64,000 nt of DNA from Deinococcus aquaedulcis (GCF_019693445.1 NZ_JAHRBL010000005.1:124001-188000); one strand, 5' to 3'. Positions 18,665-29,303 are shown, numbered from the stretch's first letter. The notes: generated by a model from the sequence alone, not told the origin. A program made the numbers and translations.

Positions 18665-19735
18665 TCAGGGCAGGTCCGGCACGGTGGCGCGCGGCACCAG
18701 GGTCATGCGGGCCTCGCGGGTTTCTTCACCCCGCAGGTAGGTCAAGACCACCGTTTCGCCAATCTTCAGGCGCCGAATGGCGTTAATGACGGCGTTGGCG
18801 TCACGGGTGCGTTCGCCGTTCACCCGCACGATCACGTCGCCCAGACTCACCAGATTCTGCTCGCGGTCCCGCACACTGCCGCGCAAACCGGCGCGCTCGG
18901 CGGGGCTGCGGCGGGCCACTGCGTCCACCACGCCGCCCGGCGGGTCGGTCAGGCCGCTGTGCAGGGCGTCGAAGAACAGACCCACCACCGGTACGTCGCG
19001 TTTCTCGCCGCCCCGCAGGGCAGCGATCAGCTCGTTGCCTTCCACCACCGGCACCGCGTAACTGCGCCGTGTCTGCCCGCTGCCGTCCACGCTGATGTAG
19101 CTCACCACGCCAATCGCCTGCCCGTTACCGTCCAGAATGGGGCCGCCGCTGTCGCCGGGGGCCAGGGGCGCGGTCATCTCCAGGGTGCCCCCCGGAAAAT
19201 CGGCGCGGGCCGAGGCCGCGTTCAAGCGCAGCAGCTGGCCCCGGCGCGGCTGCAGGAAATCGCCGCCGCTGTTGCCAATGGCCAGCACCGTCTCGCCCAC
19301 GCGCGGCGCCCGGGTGGCCAGCTTCAGGAAGGGAAAGCCCTCGCCGCCGCGCACCGTCAGCAGCGCCACATCGTTGTTGGCATCGAAGGCGGTCACCCGC
19401 GCCGGGTAGGACTCGCCCGACAGGGTGCGCACCTGAAACAGCCGCCCCCCGCTGACCACGTGGTAGGCCGTGAGCACCTGCCCGCTCGCGCTGATAAAAA
19501 AGCCGGTGCCAATGCCGGCGTTGCGGGTATCGGGGTTCACGCTTTCCACACGCACGGTGGCGGGGCGGCTGCGCTCGAACAGCGCCTGCGTCTGGGCCGG
19601 CAGCGCGCGCGGCGGGGCCGGCAGGGTCCCCTGCGTCACCGGGGCGGGCGGCGCGAAGGGCAGATTGGCGTCTGGCAGCAGGTAGGCGGCCAGCGCCAGC
19701 AGCAGCAGAACCGGAAGCCAAGGCGAGGCGCGCAC
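18665..19735 (-). CDS. HtrA/DegP-like serine protease with PDZ domain
   Basis: A 356-residue membrane-anchored protease. The N-terminal helix PWLPVLLLLALAAYLL anchors it, with the rest expected outside the membrane. The trypsin-like domain has catalytic His in LTAYHVVSGG, Asp in ANNDVALLTV and Ser in APGDSGGPIL. A C-terminal PDZ domain follows (VVDAVARRSPAERAGLRG, LGDVIVRVNGERTRDANAVI). It is likely an envelope quality-control protease. The GTG start at 19735 is chosen for its TACACT box 6 nt upstream; a longer frame to 19783 lacks support. Confidence 0.92.
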   Translation of the reverse strand: MRASPWLPVLLLLALAAYLLPDANLPFAPPAPVTQGTLPAPPRALPAQTQALFERSRPATVRVESVNPDTRNAGIGTGFFISASGQVLTAYHVVSGGRLFQVRTLSGESYPARVTAFDANNDVALLTVRGGEGFPFLKLATRAPRVGETVLAIGNSGGDFLQPRRGQLLRLNAASARADFPGGTLEMTAPLAPGDSGGPILDGNGQAIGVVSYISVDGSGQTRRSYAVPVVEGNELIAALRGGEKRDVPVVGLFFDALHSGLTDPPGGVVDAVARRSPAERAGLRGSVRDREQNLVSLGDVIVRVNGERTRDANAVINAIRRLKIGETVVLTYLRGEETREARMTLVPRATVPDLP

Positions 19736-19741
19736 GCGGGC

Positions 19742-19747
19742 AGTGTA
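19742..19747 (-). promoter_or_regulatory. -10 box, leaderless HtrA-like gene
   Basis: TACACT on the minus strand, 6 nt before GTG 19735. It decides the start. Confidence 0.65.
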
Positions 19748-19820
19748 GTGCGCGGGCTGGGGGGCTACGGTAGCGAAAGGCACGGGGGCCGCGCCACGCG
19801 CCGGTCTGCCCCTGACCCTC

Positions 19821-19826
19821 TACCCT
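19821..19826 (+). promoter_or_regulatory. -10 box, leaderless EVE gene
   Basis: TACCCT, 7 nt before ATG 19834. It lies only 73 nt from the divergent HtrA box. Confidence 0.6.
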
Positions 19827-19833
19827 GGGGGCC

Positions 19834-20331
19834 ATGCGTTTCTGGCTGCTGAAATCGGAACCCGAGGTCTTTGGCTACCCGGACCTTGAACGGGCCGGGC
19901 GCGAGCCCTGGAACGGGGTGCGCAATTATCAGGCCCGCAACTTCCTGCGCGAGATGGCCGCCGGCGACCTGTGCCTCTTTTACCACTCGGCAACCATGCC
20001 GCCGGGGGTGGCAGGCGTGGCGCGGGTGGTGCGCGCGGCCTACCCGGACAACCTGCAGTTTGACCCCCAGAGCCCCTACCTGGACCCCAAAGCCACCCCG
20101 GAAGCCCCGCGCTGGAGCATGGTTGATGTGGCCCCGGTCCAGGCCCTGGCGCGGCTGGTCACACTGGATGACCTGCGGGGCCTGTCCACCTGGGCGGATT
20201 CGCCGCTGCTGGCACGTGGATCACGCCTGAGCGTGCTGCCGGTCAGCCCCGAGCAGTTTGAGGCGGCGCTACAGGCCGCCGACACGGCGCTGGCCCATTT
20301 GCCTGGACCACCCCCCCCGCCGGCCCTTTGA
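19834..20331 (+). CDS. EVE-domain protein
   Basis: A 165-residue protein with the EVE (PUA/YTH-like) fold, which in characterised members binds modified bases in nucleic acid. It begins RFWLLKSEPEVFGYPDLERA, then WNGVRNYQARNFLREMAAGD, LCLFYHSATMPPGVAGVARV and a later WSMVDV, the conserved aromatic and Asn residues of the family. The normal length is about 150. The C-terminus is Pro-rich. It is divergent from htrA. The biological ligand is unknown. Confidence 0.9.
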   Translation: MRFWLLKSEPEVFGYPDLERAGREPWNGVRNYQARNFLREMAAGDLCLFYHSATMPPGVAGVARVVRAAYPDNLQFDPQSPYLDPKATPEAPRWSMVDVAPVQALARLVTLDDLRGLSTWADSPLLARGSRLSVLPVSPEQFEAALQAADTALAHLPGPPPPPAL

Positions 20332-20454
20332 CGCGCTTTTCCAGGGGCAGTACAGTTGGGCGTTTACTCACAATTCGTCTGATGTTGATGGATATTTCAC
20401 GGCAGAGCTGGAGGCCGTCACATTAACGTCAGATAAAGAAAGGGAGGATGCCCT

Positions 20455-20550
20455 ATGGAATTGCTGCTGGCTTTCATGGTCATTGTGGTGTCATTACTTC
20501 TGGCGGCGTGGCAGGGTGGCCCCAGTCGCTCGCCCCGCTCCAAGCGCTAG
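20455..20550 (+). CDS. 31-residue membrane peptide
   Basis: ATG 20455 to TAG 20548-20550 encodes 31 residues: a single hydrophobic helix (MELLLAFMVIVVSLLLAAW) and a basic tail (GGPSRSPRSKR). A good Shine-Dalgarno site GGGAGG lies 7-8 nt upstream, and the 120 bp before it are AT-rich for this genome, as at a promoter. The plan (helix, positive cytoplasmic tail) is that of small regulatory subunits such as KdpF or CydX, but no partner gene adjoins it. It lies 26 nt before the PIG-L gene. Function unknown. Confidence 0.5.
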   Translation: MELLLAFMVIVVSLLLAAWQGGPSRSPRSKR

Positions 20551-20563
20551 GCGGCGCGCGCCG

Positions 20564-20569
20564 TATCCT
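20564..20569 (+). promoter_or_regulatory. -10 box, leaderless PIG-L gene
   Basis: TATCCT, 7 nt before ATG 20577. Confidence 0.6.
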
Positions 20570-20576
20570 GGGCGGC

Positions 20577-21260
<684 letters not shown>

Positions 21261-21335
21261 ACGCTGGCCAGAGGGAGCAACTCCCCCTTCAGGTAAAGCC
21301 GCGTTGTCAGAGCACTGACAGAGCCCCTCCCCCCG

Positions 21336-21638
21336 CTACGCTTCGGGGTCCGGCCACTCGCTCACCGGGATAAAGGTCAGGCCCTCGCCCTCGGTGGCGG
21401 TCACGCGGTAAGCGCGGTCAAAGCGCACCAGCAGTTCGCCCCGGTCTAGGTGGCGGGGCGAAACAATGGGCTTGCGGAAGAAAAAGGTGCCGTCTTCCTC
21501 GGCGGCGATGTGCGCGCCCTTGGTAAACCGCACCTCCACTTCCTCGCCGTGGGGTTGCGTGCGCACCCGCACGCGGAACACCTGGGGGCTGTCGGTTTTA
21601 ACATAGGGGTTGGGAGGGCGGCGGCGCAGGCGGAACAT
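21336..21638 (-). CDS. hypothetical protein, beta-rich
   Basis: A 100-residue basic protein (MFRLRRRPPNPYVKTDSPQV) with predicted strands in FRVRVRTQPHGEEVEVRFTK and LLVRFDRAYRVTATEGEG. No signal peptide or membrane helix. CACAAT lies 6 nt upstream of ATG 21638 as a weak -10 box. Family not recognised. It is divergent from the GGDEF-EAL gene, with 100 bp between. Confidence 0.65.
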   Translation of the reverse strand: MFRLRRRPPNPYVKTDSPQVFRVRVRTQPHGEEVEVRFTKGAHIAAEEDGTFFFRKPIVSPRHLDRGELLVRFDRAYRVTATEGEGLTFIPVSEWPDPEA

Positions 21639-21725
21639 GGGGTGATTGTGCGGGCCGCGCCGCACCCGGCACAAGGGCGGCGCGGCCCGCACGGCCGCGT
21701 ATGGAAACTGTAGGGCGCGGGTGGA

Positions 21726-21731
21726 TAGGCT
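21726..21731 (+). promoter_or_regulatory. -10 box, leaderless GGDEF-EAL gene
   Basis: TAGGCT, 7 nt before ATG 21739. Confidence 0.6.
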
Positions 21732-21738
21732 GCGGGGC

Positions 21739-23634
21739 ATGGAACCGGAGGGCACGCCGATCACGCACGAGTTGCAGCGGGCGTGGCGGCGCATGCTGCT
21801 GCTGGGCCTGCCGGTGGTGCAGCTGTCGGTGGTGGCGGCAATGGTGTTTGCCCGCCCCGACCCCTGGGACACCTTCTACGACCCGCCGCTGTACCTCGCC
21901 ATGTCGGCGCTGCTGGTGGGCTGCTGGCTGGCGGTCGCGCGGTCGTGGGGGTCCATTCGCCAGATCACCCTGATCGTCACGGCGGGCAGCGGCCTCTTTC
22001 TGAGCGTCAAGCTGCTGCTGCTGGGCTTCGTGCTGCGCGACCCCTACGCCCGGGTGCTGGAGGTGCTCGAAACCCTGGTGTGGCTGCCCACCGTGATCAC
22101 GTGGACCATGCTGACCGATCTGGCGCGGGAAGTGCGGCGGGTCCTGGGGGCGCTCCTGTGGGCGGTGGGTGCCTGCAGCCTGATCATCGTGCTGTGGCCG
22201 GTGGCGCAGGGGGAGGGCATCCCGGTGGATCTGGCGCGGGCGCTGCTGCAGATCAACCTGTCGGCGGCGGTCAGCCTGTACGGGGCATCTTTTTTTATGC
22301 AGCGCAACGACGCCCTGGGGCGGCTGCACGGCGAGCAGCGGGTCTTGCAGCAGCTGGTGTACACCGACCTGCTGACGGGCCTGCCCGGGCGCGTGCGCCT
22401 GCACGAGCATCTGGAGCGGCTGGCCGCCCAGCAGACCCCCTTTGCGGTGCTGTTTGTGGACGTGGACGCCTTCAAGGTGATCAACGACACCCTGGGCCAC
22501 GCAGCCGGCGACGACCTGCTGCGCGGACTGGCGGGCGAACTGCAGCGCCTGGCGGGGCCAGCGGCGCAGGTGTACCGCCTCAGCGGCGACGAGTTCGTGG
22601 TGCTGCTGCCCGACACCCGCGAGCCCGAAGCCCACGCGCTGGCCCAGCACCTGCTGCAGGCGCCGCTGGAACCCAGCCGCCGCGTGGGGGTAGACGCCAC
22701 GGTCAGCATTGGCCTGAGCCTGTATCCCGACGACGCCCAGCACCCCACCGACCTGCTGCGGCACGCCGACAGCGCCATGTACGCGGTCAAGCGTGCCGGG
22801 CGGCGGCAGGTGCGGCGCTACCACCCGCAGCAGGACGCCGCCACCGAACGCTTTCAGGTGCTGGCCCGCGACCTGGGCCACGCCCTGGCCCGCTCTGAAC
22901 TGTCCCTGCGCTTTCAGCCCATCTACCGCCTGCGCGACCGGCGCCTGGTCAAGGCCGAGGCGCTGCTGCGCTGGACTCACCCCCAGCTGGGCCCGGTGCC
23001 CCCGGGCGAGTTCATTCCGGTGGCCGAACGGGTGGGCCTGATCATGCCGGTGGGGGCCTGGGTGCTGCGCGAAGCCTGCCGGGCGGCGCGCGGCTGGCCG
23101 GGCGTGCGGGTCAGCGTGAATGTGAGCCCGGTGCAACTGCTGCAGGGCGATTTCGTGGCGACGGTGCGTGAGGCCCTGGACCACACGGGGCTGCAGGCCC
23201 GGCGCCTGGAACTGGAACTCACCGAAACCGCCGTGCTGTACGAGGACGACCGGGTGGCGCGCACCCTGCAGGACCTGCGCGAGCTGGGCGTGCGCATCAG
23301 CATTGACGACTTTGGGTCCGGGTATTCCAATCTGGCGCGGCTGCGCGTCATGCCCATCACCGGGGTCAAGCTGGACCGCTCGATCACCGCCGGGCTGTCG
23401 GACCACGAGACGGGCGGCTTTGCCCACGCCCTCACGCGGGCCGCCCTGGACATCGCCGGGCACATGCGCGCCGAACTGACCGCCGAGGGCATTGAAACCC
23501 AGGCCCAGCTGGAGGTGCTGCGCACCCTGGGCTGCCCGCTGGGCCAGGGCCACGGCCTCTGCCCGCCGGTCACCCCTGCTGAACTGGACGCCCTGCTGGC
23601 CGCACCCCAGCCCGAAGTCCCGTCTGGTTCCTGA
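21739..23634 (+). CDS. membrane GGDEF-EAL c-di-GMP protein
   Basis: A 631-residue sensor-like protein. The first ~190 residues form about six hydrophobic helices. The diguanylate cyclase domain follows (TDLLTGLPGRVRLHEHL, VDVDAFKVINDTLGHAAGD) with SGDEF in place of GGDEF. The C-terminal phosphodiesterase domain keeps the EAL motif (KAEALLRW), NVSPVQL, ELTETAV, DDFGSGYSNL, VKLDRSI and AEGIETQ. The phosphodiesterase therefore looks competent; the cyclase may be active, since SGDEF is tolerated in some enzymes. The membrane part probably senses an unknown signal. Confidence 0.93.
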   Translation: MEPEGTPITHELQRAWRRMLLLGLPVVQLSVVAAMVFARPDPWDTFYDPPLYLAMSALLVGCWLAVARSWGSIRQITLIVTAGSGLFLSVKLLLLGFVLRDPYARVLEVLETLVWLPTVITWTMLTDLAREVRRVLGALLWAVGACSLIIVLWPVAQGEGIPVDLARALLQINLSAAVSLYGASFFMQRNDALGRLHGEQRVLQQLVYTDLLTGLPGRVRLHEHLERLAAQQTPFAVLFVDVDAFKVINDTLGHAAGDDLLRGLAGELQRLAGPAAQVYRLSGDEFVVLLPDTREPEAHALAQHLLQAPLEPSRRVGVDATVSIGLSLYPDDAQHPTDLLRHADSAMYAVKRAGRRQVRRYHPQQDAATERFQVLARDLGHALARSELSLRFQPIYRLRDRRLVKAEALLRWTHPQLGPVPPGEFIPVAERVGLIMPVGAWVLREACRAARGWPGVRVSVNVSPVQLLQGDFVATVREALDHTGLQARRLELELTETAVLYEDDRVARTLQDLRELGVRISIDDFGSGYSNLARLRVMPITGVKLDRSITAGLSDHETGGFAHALTRAALDIAGHMRAELTAEGIETQAQLEVLRTLGCPLGQGHGLCPPVTPAELDALLAAPQPEVPSGS

Positions 23635-23766
23635 GGGAAGGCCGCGTAGGGTGAGGCAAACAACGGCGCTCGGCTTCAGAGAGGCGGCGTCACCCGGGCC
23701 CCTCCTGCCACCAACCAAAGATTGCTGGCTCAACAGCTGGCCCAGCCAGAGACCACTCCCCCTCTC

Positions 23767-24876
23767 CTACACTTCGCGCAGCAGGCGGGTCAGAAGTCGC
23801 ACGTGATCGGGCCAGCGGTCCAGGCGCACGTGTTCGTGGGCGGCGTGGGCCCCGTCGCCGGGGGCGCCCAGGCCGTCCAGGGTGGGAATGATGGGCGCTG
23901 TAAAGTTGCCGTCGCTGCCGCCGCCCACCACCGCGTGGGGCAGGTCAAAGCCCAGGTCATGGGCCACGGCGCGGGCCTGCTCGTACAGGGCCAGGGTGCC
24001 GGGGCCCTGCTCGAAGGGCGGGCGGTTCAGGCCGCCCGACACGGCCACCTGCACGCGGGGGTCGCTGGGGCGCCACGCGCGCACGGCGGCGTCCAGGCGC
24101 TCGGCTTCGGCCAGGGTGCTCACGCGCAGGTCCACCTGTAAGGTGCAGTCGGCGGGAATCACGTTCACGGCGCTGCCGCCCGCAATCAGGCCGACGCTGA
24201 CGGTGGTGCCGGCCGCCGGGCGGGCCAGAGCCTGCAGGGCCAGCACCGCCTCGGCCGCCGCTGTAATGGCGCTGGCGCCTTCCTCGGGCTTGTTGCCCGC
24301 GTGGCTGGCCACCCCGGTGAAGGTCAGCGTAAACGAGCCTGTGCCCTTGCGCCCGGTTTTCAGGGCGTGGGTGTCGGCCACCGGGGGCTCCACCACCAGC
24401 GCGGCGCGGCTCTGGTGGGCAGCGGCCTCAATATGGGCGCGGCTGGTTTCGCTGCCGGTCTCCTCGTCCGGTGAGAGCAGCACCGTGATGCCGCCGCGCG
24501 GCCACGCCCCGCCCAGGGCCCGCAGCGCGTGAAACAGGCCCACGATGCCCGCTTTCATGTCGTAGGTGCCGGGGCCGTACAGGCGCTCGCCGTCCACCCG
24601 CAGGGGCATGGCCGCCAGGGTGCCGTGGGGCCAGACCGTGTCGGCGTGGGTCAGAACCAGCAGGGGGGGCCGGGTGCCGTCCACCCCAAAGTGAAAGACA
24701 CGGGTGCCGCCGCCCAGGGCGTGGGTCTGGGCGCCCAGGTCGCGCGCCCAGCCTTCCACCACGTTCATCACATGCGCCACCGCCAGCGGGTCGCTGGATG
24801 GCGATTCGATCTCCACGAGCTGGCGCAGATCGGCCTGCAGGGCCAGAGGGTCTATATCGGGGGCGTGCGGGGTCAT
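23767..24876 (-). CDS. M20-family metallopeptidase (carboxypeptidase G2-like)
   Basis: A 369-residue cytoplasmic dizinc peptidase. Zinc ligands and catalytic residues are visible in VLTHADTVWPHG (His), GTYDMKAGIVG (Asp), LSPDEETGSE (Glu pair), VVEPPV and AHAAHEHVRL (C-terminal His). The dimerisation domain is inserted at SFTLTFTGVASHAGNKPEEG. The closest recognised group is glutamate carboxypeptidase/ArgE-DapE; the substrate is unknown. TAGCAT 6 nt upstream supports ATG 24876. Confidence 0.9.
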   Translation of the reverse strand: MTPHAPDIDPLALQADLRQLVEIESPSSDPLAVAHVMNVVEGWARDLGAQTHALGGGTRVFHFGVDGTRPPLLVLTHADTVWPHGTLAAMPLRVDGERLYGPGTYDMKAGIVGLFHALRALGGAWPRGGITVLLSPDEETGSETSRAHIEAAAHQSRAALVVEPPVADTHALKTGRKGTGSFTLTFTGVASHAGNKPEEGASAITAAAEAVLALQALARPAAGTTVSVGLIAGGSAVNVIPADCTLQVDLRVSTLAEAERLDAAVRAWRPSDPRVQVAVSGGLNRPPFEQGPGTLALYEQARAVAHDLGFDLPHAVVGGGSDGNFTAPIIPTLDGLGAPGDGAHAAHEHVRLDRWPDHVRLLTRLLREV

Positions 24877-24882
24877 AGCGGC

Positions 24883-24888
24883 ATGCTA
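24883..24888 (-). promoter_or_regulatory. -10 box, leaderless M20 peptidase gene
   Basis: TAGCAT on the minus strand, 6 nt before ATG 24876. Confidence 0.55.
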
Positions 24889-24897
24889 GCGCGCGGC

Positions 24898-24925
24898 AAA
24901 AGGCGCCCCGGGTGAAGGGACGCCT
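24898..24925 (-). terminator. Rho-independent terminator
   Basis: Read on the minus strand: AGGCGTCCC, 7-nt loop, GGGGCGCCT, then TTTT. It lies 20 nt after the stop of the 63-residue protein gene and just before the M20 promoter. Confidence 0.7.
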
Positions 24926-24945
24926 GAAGAGAACAGTGGCGGCAC

Positions 24946-25137
24946 TCAGCTGAGCAGGGCCACCTGCTGCGGATCGACCTTGAGTTTGGCACTGCCCTTG
25001 AGGTACAGGTCGTGCAGGGCTTGCTTGCCAAACAGGCGGGCGAGGCGGGTGCTGGTCATTTCAACGGTACGGCCGGCAAACTTTAGACGAACAACATCAA
25101 AGGTGCCGGGAACCCAGGTGCAGGACAGCTCTTGCAT
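24946..25137 (-). CDS. small hypothetical protein with strong SD
   Basis: A 63-residue protein (MQELSCTWVPGTFDVVRLKF, then AGRTVEMTSTRLARLFGKQA and HDLYLKGSAKLKVDPQQV). GGAGGT lies 5 nt before the ATG, one of the best ribosome-binding sites here, and a clean terminator follows. The design is that of a compact, strongly expressed single gene. Two strands and two helices are likely. I do not recognise the family. Confidence 0.75.
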   Translation of the reverse strand: MQELSCTWVPGTFDVVRLKFAGRTVEMTSTRLARLFGKQALHDLYLKGSAKLKVDPQQVALLS

Positions 25138-25693
25138 GGCAGACCTCCAGAGGGACGATGAAGAGGAGTAAAAACCAGGGACGTCGGCGGACAGTCAGGG
25201 TGCGGCGCACACCGACAGAAGAGGAGAGACAGACCGGATTGGGCCGGTACAGTCAGAGTAAAGTAAGGTTCTTTGGAAATAGAGAGACTCGTTCCACTCC
25301 GCCTTGAGCGAGTCATCATGAATGGGAATTTTTCCCGTTTGGAAGCGCTTCTATAGGGTGCGGGGCCACAGAGTGAGGGGCGTAGGAGAGATGGATGCTG
25401 AAGGCCTCTGGGAGTGAAGGCAGAAGGCAAAGGGCATGGCCTCACCTTGTCCATTGCGGGATGACACCCCACCAAGCCTATTGAAGAAAGGTCCATCATC
25501 AAAGTGGCGAGCAGAGATCACGGGCCCGGGCTGGATTCTCGGCGCCTGCCACAGGTCCTGGGGACGCCCTTCAGCCGCCGACAGCTGCGTTTCGCTGACC
25601 CTCCACCCATTTCTGGACGCCGCCACGCCCCTGCCCGCCCAGGCCGGACAGGCGACTCGGCCCAGGCGGGCGCGGTGTGCTTGACTGGGGGCC
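25138..25693. other. intergenic region, 556 bp
   Basis: Lies between the divergent 63-residue protein gene and the S9 peptidase gene. No gene seen. It contains AT-richer stretches near 25240-25350 and a short palindrome GGGAATTTTTCCC at about 25324-25336 that could sit in the upstream region of the small gene. No confident -35/-10 pair could be assigned. Confidence 0.5.
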
Positions 25694-27691
25694 ATGACGC
25701 AACCAAAGGCGGCCCAGCCCGGCCCAGAGACCCTGCTGAGCCTCTCGTTTCCCTCGGATCCCCAAATCAGCCCGGACGGCCAGCGCGCCGCCTTTGTGCT
25801 GACGCGGGTGGAAGAAGACGACCCCCGCAAGCCCGACGCCGCCTTTGCCAAGCCGCGCTACAAGGGTCAGATCTGGCTTGCAGACGCGGCAGGCACCCGC
25901 GCGCTGACACACGGCGAGGGCCGCGACGGCTCGCCGCGCTGGTCGCCAGACGGCCAGACGCTGGCGTTTACCCGCAAGGCGGGCGAGGGCGGCGCGCAAC
26001 TGTACCTGCTGCCGCTCTCGGGCGGGGAGGCGCGGCGCATGACGCACTTCCGGGGCGGCGTGCAGGACCTGCAGTGGAGCCCAGGCGGCACCCACCTCGC
26101 CTTCCTGAGCACCGCTGACGACGAGGACAAGCGCGACGAGCGCGGCGAGGCCCGGATCATCACCAAGCCGCGCTACCGCTTTAACGGCCGCGACTGGCTG
26201 CCCGAACGCCCCGCGCGCCTGTTTGTGCTGCACGTGGAGAGCGGCGAGGTGCGCGAGTGGTACGCCCCCGAGGTGGAAATCAGCGGCGTGACGTGGCTGC
26301 CCGGCGGTGAGGGCGTGCTGTTCGTGGCCCCCCAGAGCGAGCGCCACGGCGCCCAGTGGCAGGACGAGGTGTGGCAGCTGGACCTGAACGCGGCCGTGCC
26401 CCGGCAGGTGACCGCGTGGAATTCGGCGGTGCAGGCGGTGGTGCCGCACCCGGACGGCCAGCGGTTCGTGCTGGTGGGCCGCCCCGAAGGCCAGGGCAAC
26501 ACCGAACACGCCCACCTGTACCTGCTGCCCCTGCAGGGCGGCGCGGCCCCGCAGCGCCTGGACGCCGGGCACGATGCCCCGGTGGGCAACCTCGTGGGCG
26601 GCGACTGCCACGTGGGCGCCATGCCCGCCAAGCCCACGTGGCTGGACGAGCGCACGCTGCTCTTTTCCTCGACGGTGCGCGGCAGTTGCGGGCTGTTCAC
26701 CGCCACCGTGGACGGCGAGGTGCGCCCCCACGACCACGACCCGCACACCGTGATCGCGGCCTTTACCGCCCGGGGCGGCGGCGTGGCCCTGATCCGCGAG
26801 CGCGCCGACCGCTTTCCCGAGGTGGAAGTGAACGGCGTGGCGGTGACCGATCTGCACGCAGCCCTGCCTTTCCCGGTGCTCTCCCCCACCCGCGTGACCT
26901 TCCCCACCGAACTGGGCGAGGGCGAAGGCTGGGTGCTGCGCCCGGCGGGCGAGGGGCCCTTTCCCGCGCTGCTGAACATTCACGGCGGGCCCCACACCGA
27001 TTACGGCCACGCCTTCATGCACGAATTCCAGCTGATGGCCGCGCGGGGCTACGGCGTGTGCTACAGCAACCCGCGCGGCAGCGTGGGCTACGGGCAGGCC
27101 TGGGTAGACGCCATTCACGGCCGCTGGGGCAGCGTGGACATGGACGACCTGCTGGCCTTTTTTGACCGCTGCCTGGAGGGTGACTCCACCCTGGACCGCA
27201 CCCGGACGGCCGTGATGGGCGGCAGTTACGGCGGTTACATGACGAACTGGATTACGGCGCACACCCCCCGCTTCCAGGCGGCCATCACCGACCGCTCCAT
27301 CTGCAACCTGATCTCGTTCGGGGGCACCAGCGACATTGGCCTGCGCTTCTGGGACGACGAACTGGGCCTGAACTTCCACCGCCGCGCCGACGCCCTGAAG
27401 CTGTGGGACCTGAGCCCGCTGCAGTACGTAGAGAATGTCCAGACCCCCACCCTGATCGTGCATTCGGTGCTGGACCACCGCTGCCCGGTGGAGCAGGCCG
27501 AGCAGTGGTACGCCGCCCTGACCCTGCACGGCGTGCCGGTGCGCTTTGTACGCTTTCCCGGCGAGGACCACGAACTGAGCCGCTCTGGCCGCCCCGACCG
27601 GCGACTGGTGCGCCTGAACGAGTATCTGGAATGGCTGGACCAGTGGCTGAAGGTCGAAAAGACAGCGCCAGAAGTGGTGGGGGCCAGCTGA
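25694..27691 (+). CDS. S9-family prolyl oligopeptidase / acylaminoacyl-peptidase
   Basis: A 665-residue two-domain cytoplasmic peptidase. The N-terminal beta-propeller is seen as repeated WD40-like blades (PQISPDGQRAAFVLTRV, GSPRWSPDGQTLAFTRKAG, QWSPGGTHLAFLST). The C-terminal alpha/beta hydrolase has Ser in MGGSYGGYMTNW (about residue 515), Asp in HSVLDHRCPV and His in PGEDHELSR. It removes acylated or short N-terminal peptides in known relatives. TTGACT lies 7 nt before the ATG, a poor match to the usual -10. A terminator follows at 27773. Confidence 0.93.
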   Translation: MTQPKAAQPGPETLLSLSFPSDPQISPDGQRAAFVLTRVEEDDPRKPDAAFAKPRYKGQIWLADAAGTRALTHGEGRDGSPRWSPDGQTLAFTRKAGEGGAQLYLLPLSGGEARRMTHFRGGVQDLQWSPGGTHLAFLSTADDEDKRDERGEARIITKPRYRFNGRDWLPERPARLFVLHVESGEVREWYAPEVEISGVTWLPGGEGVLFVAPQSERHGAQWQDEVWQLDLNAAVPRQVTAWNSAVQAVVPHPDGQRFVLVGRPEGQGNTEHAHLYLLPLQGGAAPQRLDAGHDAPVGNLVGGDCHVGAMPAKPTWLDERTLLFSSTVRGSCGLFTATVDGEVRPHDHDPHTVIAAFTARGGGVALIRERADRFPEVEVNGVAVTDLHAALPFPVLSPTRVTFPTELGEGEGWVLRPAGEGPFPALLNIHGGPHTDYGHAFMHEFQLMAARGYGVCYSNPRGSVGYGQAWVDAIHGRWGSVDMDDLLAFFDRCLEGDSTLDRTRTAVMGGSYGGYMTNWITAHTPRFQAAITDRSICNLISFGGTSDIGLRFWDDELGLNFHRRADALKLWDLSPLQYVENVQTPTLIVHSVLDHRCPVEQAEQWYAALTLHGVPVRFVRFPGEDHELSRSGRPDRRLVRLNEYLEWLDQWLKVEKTAPEVVGAS

Positions 27692-28142
27692 ACAGGCTGA
27701 GCTGACCGTGGTTGTTGGGTCGTTCTACTTGGGACGTTTCTGGCTCAGATGAAGTTTTTCCGTTTGCCCTCTCCCCCCAGCCTCTCCGGGTCTGGGGGGA
27801 ATTTTCTGCTGTGGCCCGGCAAACGTTTCTGCCGGCGTTCGCTGAGCTTTTCCAGCACGGCACGCGCCCGACCTTGACGCCGTCCTTTGCCCTTGCCTAG
27901 TGGTCTGTGTGCTTCGCCCCAAAAGCAGGTGCGCTTCCGTTGACGCACCAAGATGAGCGAGGAGCTGCCCCCAAGCGGGTGGCGCCATGTTCGGCGGCCT
28001 CGTCTGGACCTGGGTGCTCATGGGGCCCTGGCATCCTGATGTGGACCAGAGCCTCGCCTTGTCACAACGGAACGGCGAGGGCGTCAAAGCCACTTAGCCG
28101 TTCGCGCGCCCCACATCCTGCTTCCCCAGCTGTTCCCACACC
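27692..28142. other. intergenic region, 451 bp
   Basis: Contains the hairpin at 27773-27799 and, near 28118-28160, a run of CCCACA/CCACG words whose reverse complement (GTGGGTTGTAGGGTGTGGGA) resembles text at 38100-38140. No gene recognised. Confidence 0.5.
27773..27805 (+). terminator. hairpin terminator after S9 peptidase
   Basis: CCCCCCAG (27773-27780) pairs with CTGGGGGG (27792-27799), followed by AATTTTC. It lies 82 nt after the stop. Confidence 0.5.
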
Positions 28143-29297
<1,155 letters not shown>

Positions 29298-29303
29298 GGG
29301 GGC

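Noticed and set aside
21598..23733. 711-residue open frame antisense to the GGDEF-EAL gene
   Set aside because: His/Gln/Arg/Pro-rich text without domains. It is the usual open antisense frame of a G+C-rich gene.
25324..25336. GGGAATTTTTCCC as a radiation/desiccation response (DdrO) site
   Set aside because: It does not match the known 17-bp TTATG...CATAA type palindrome. No such site was found in the window.
25571..27571. 666-residue open frame antisense to the S9 peptidase gene
   Set aside because: Same composition artefact. The plus-strand protein has full catalytic motifs.
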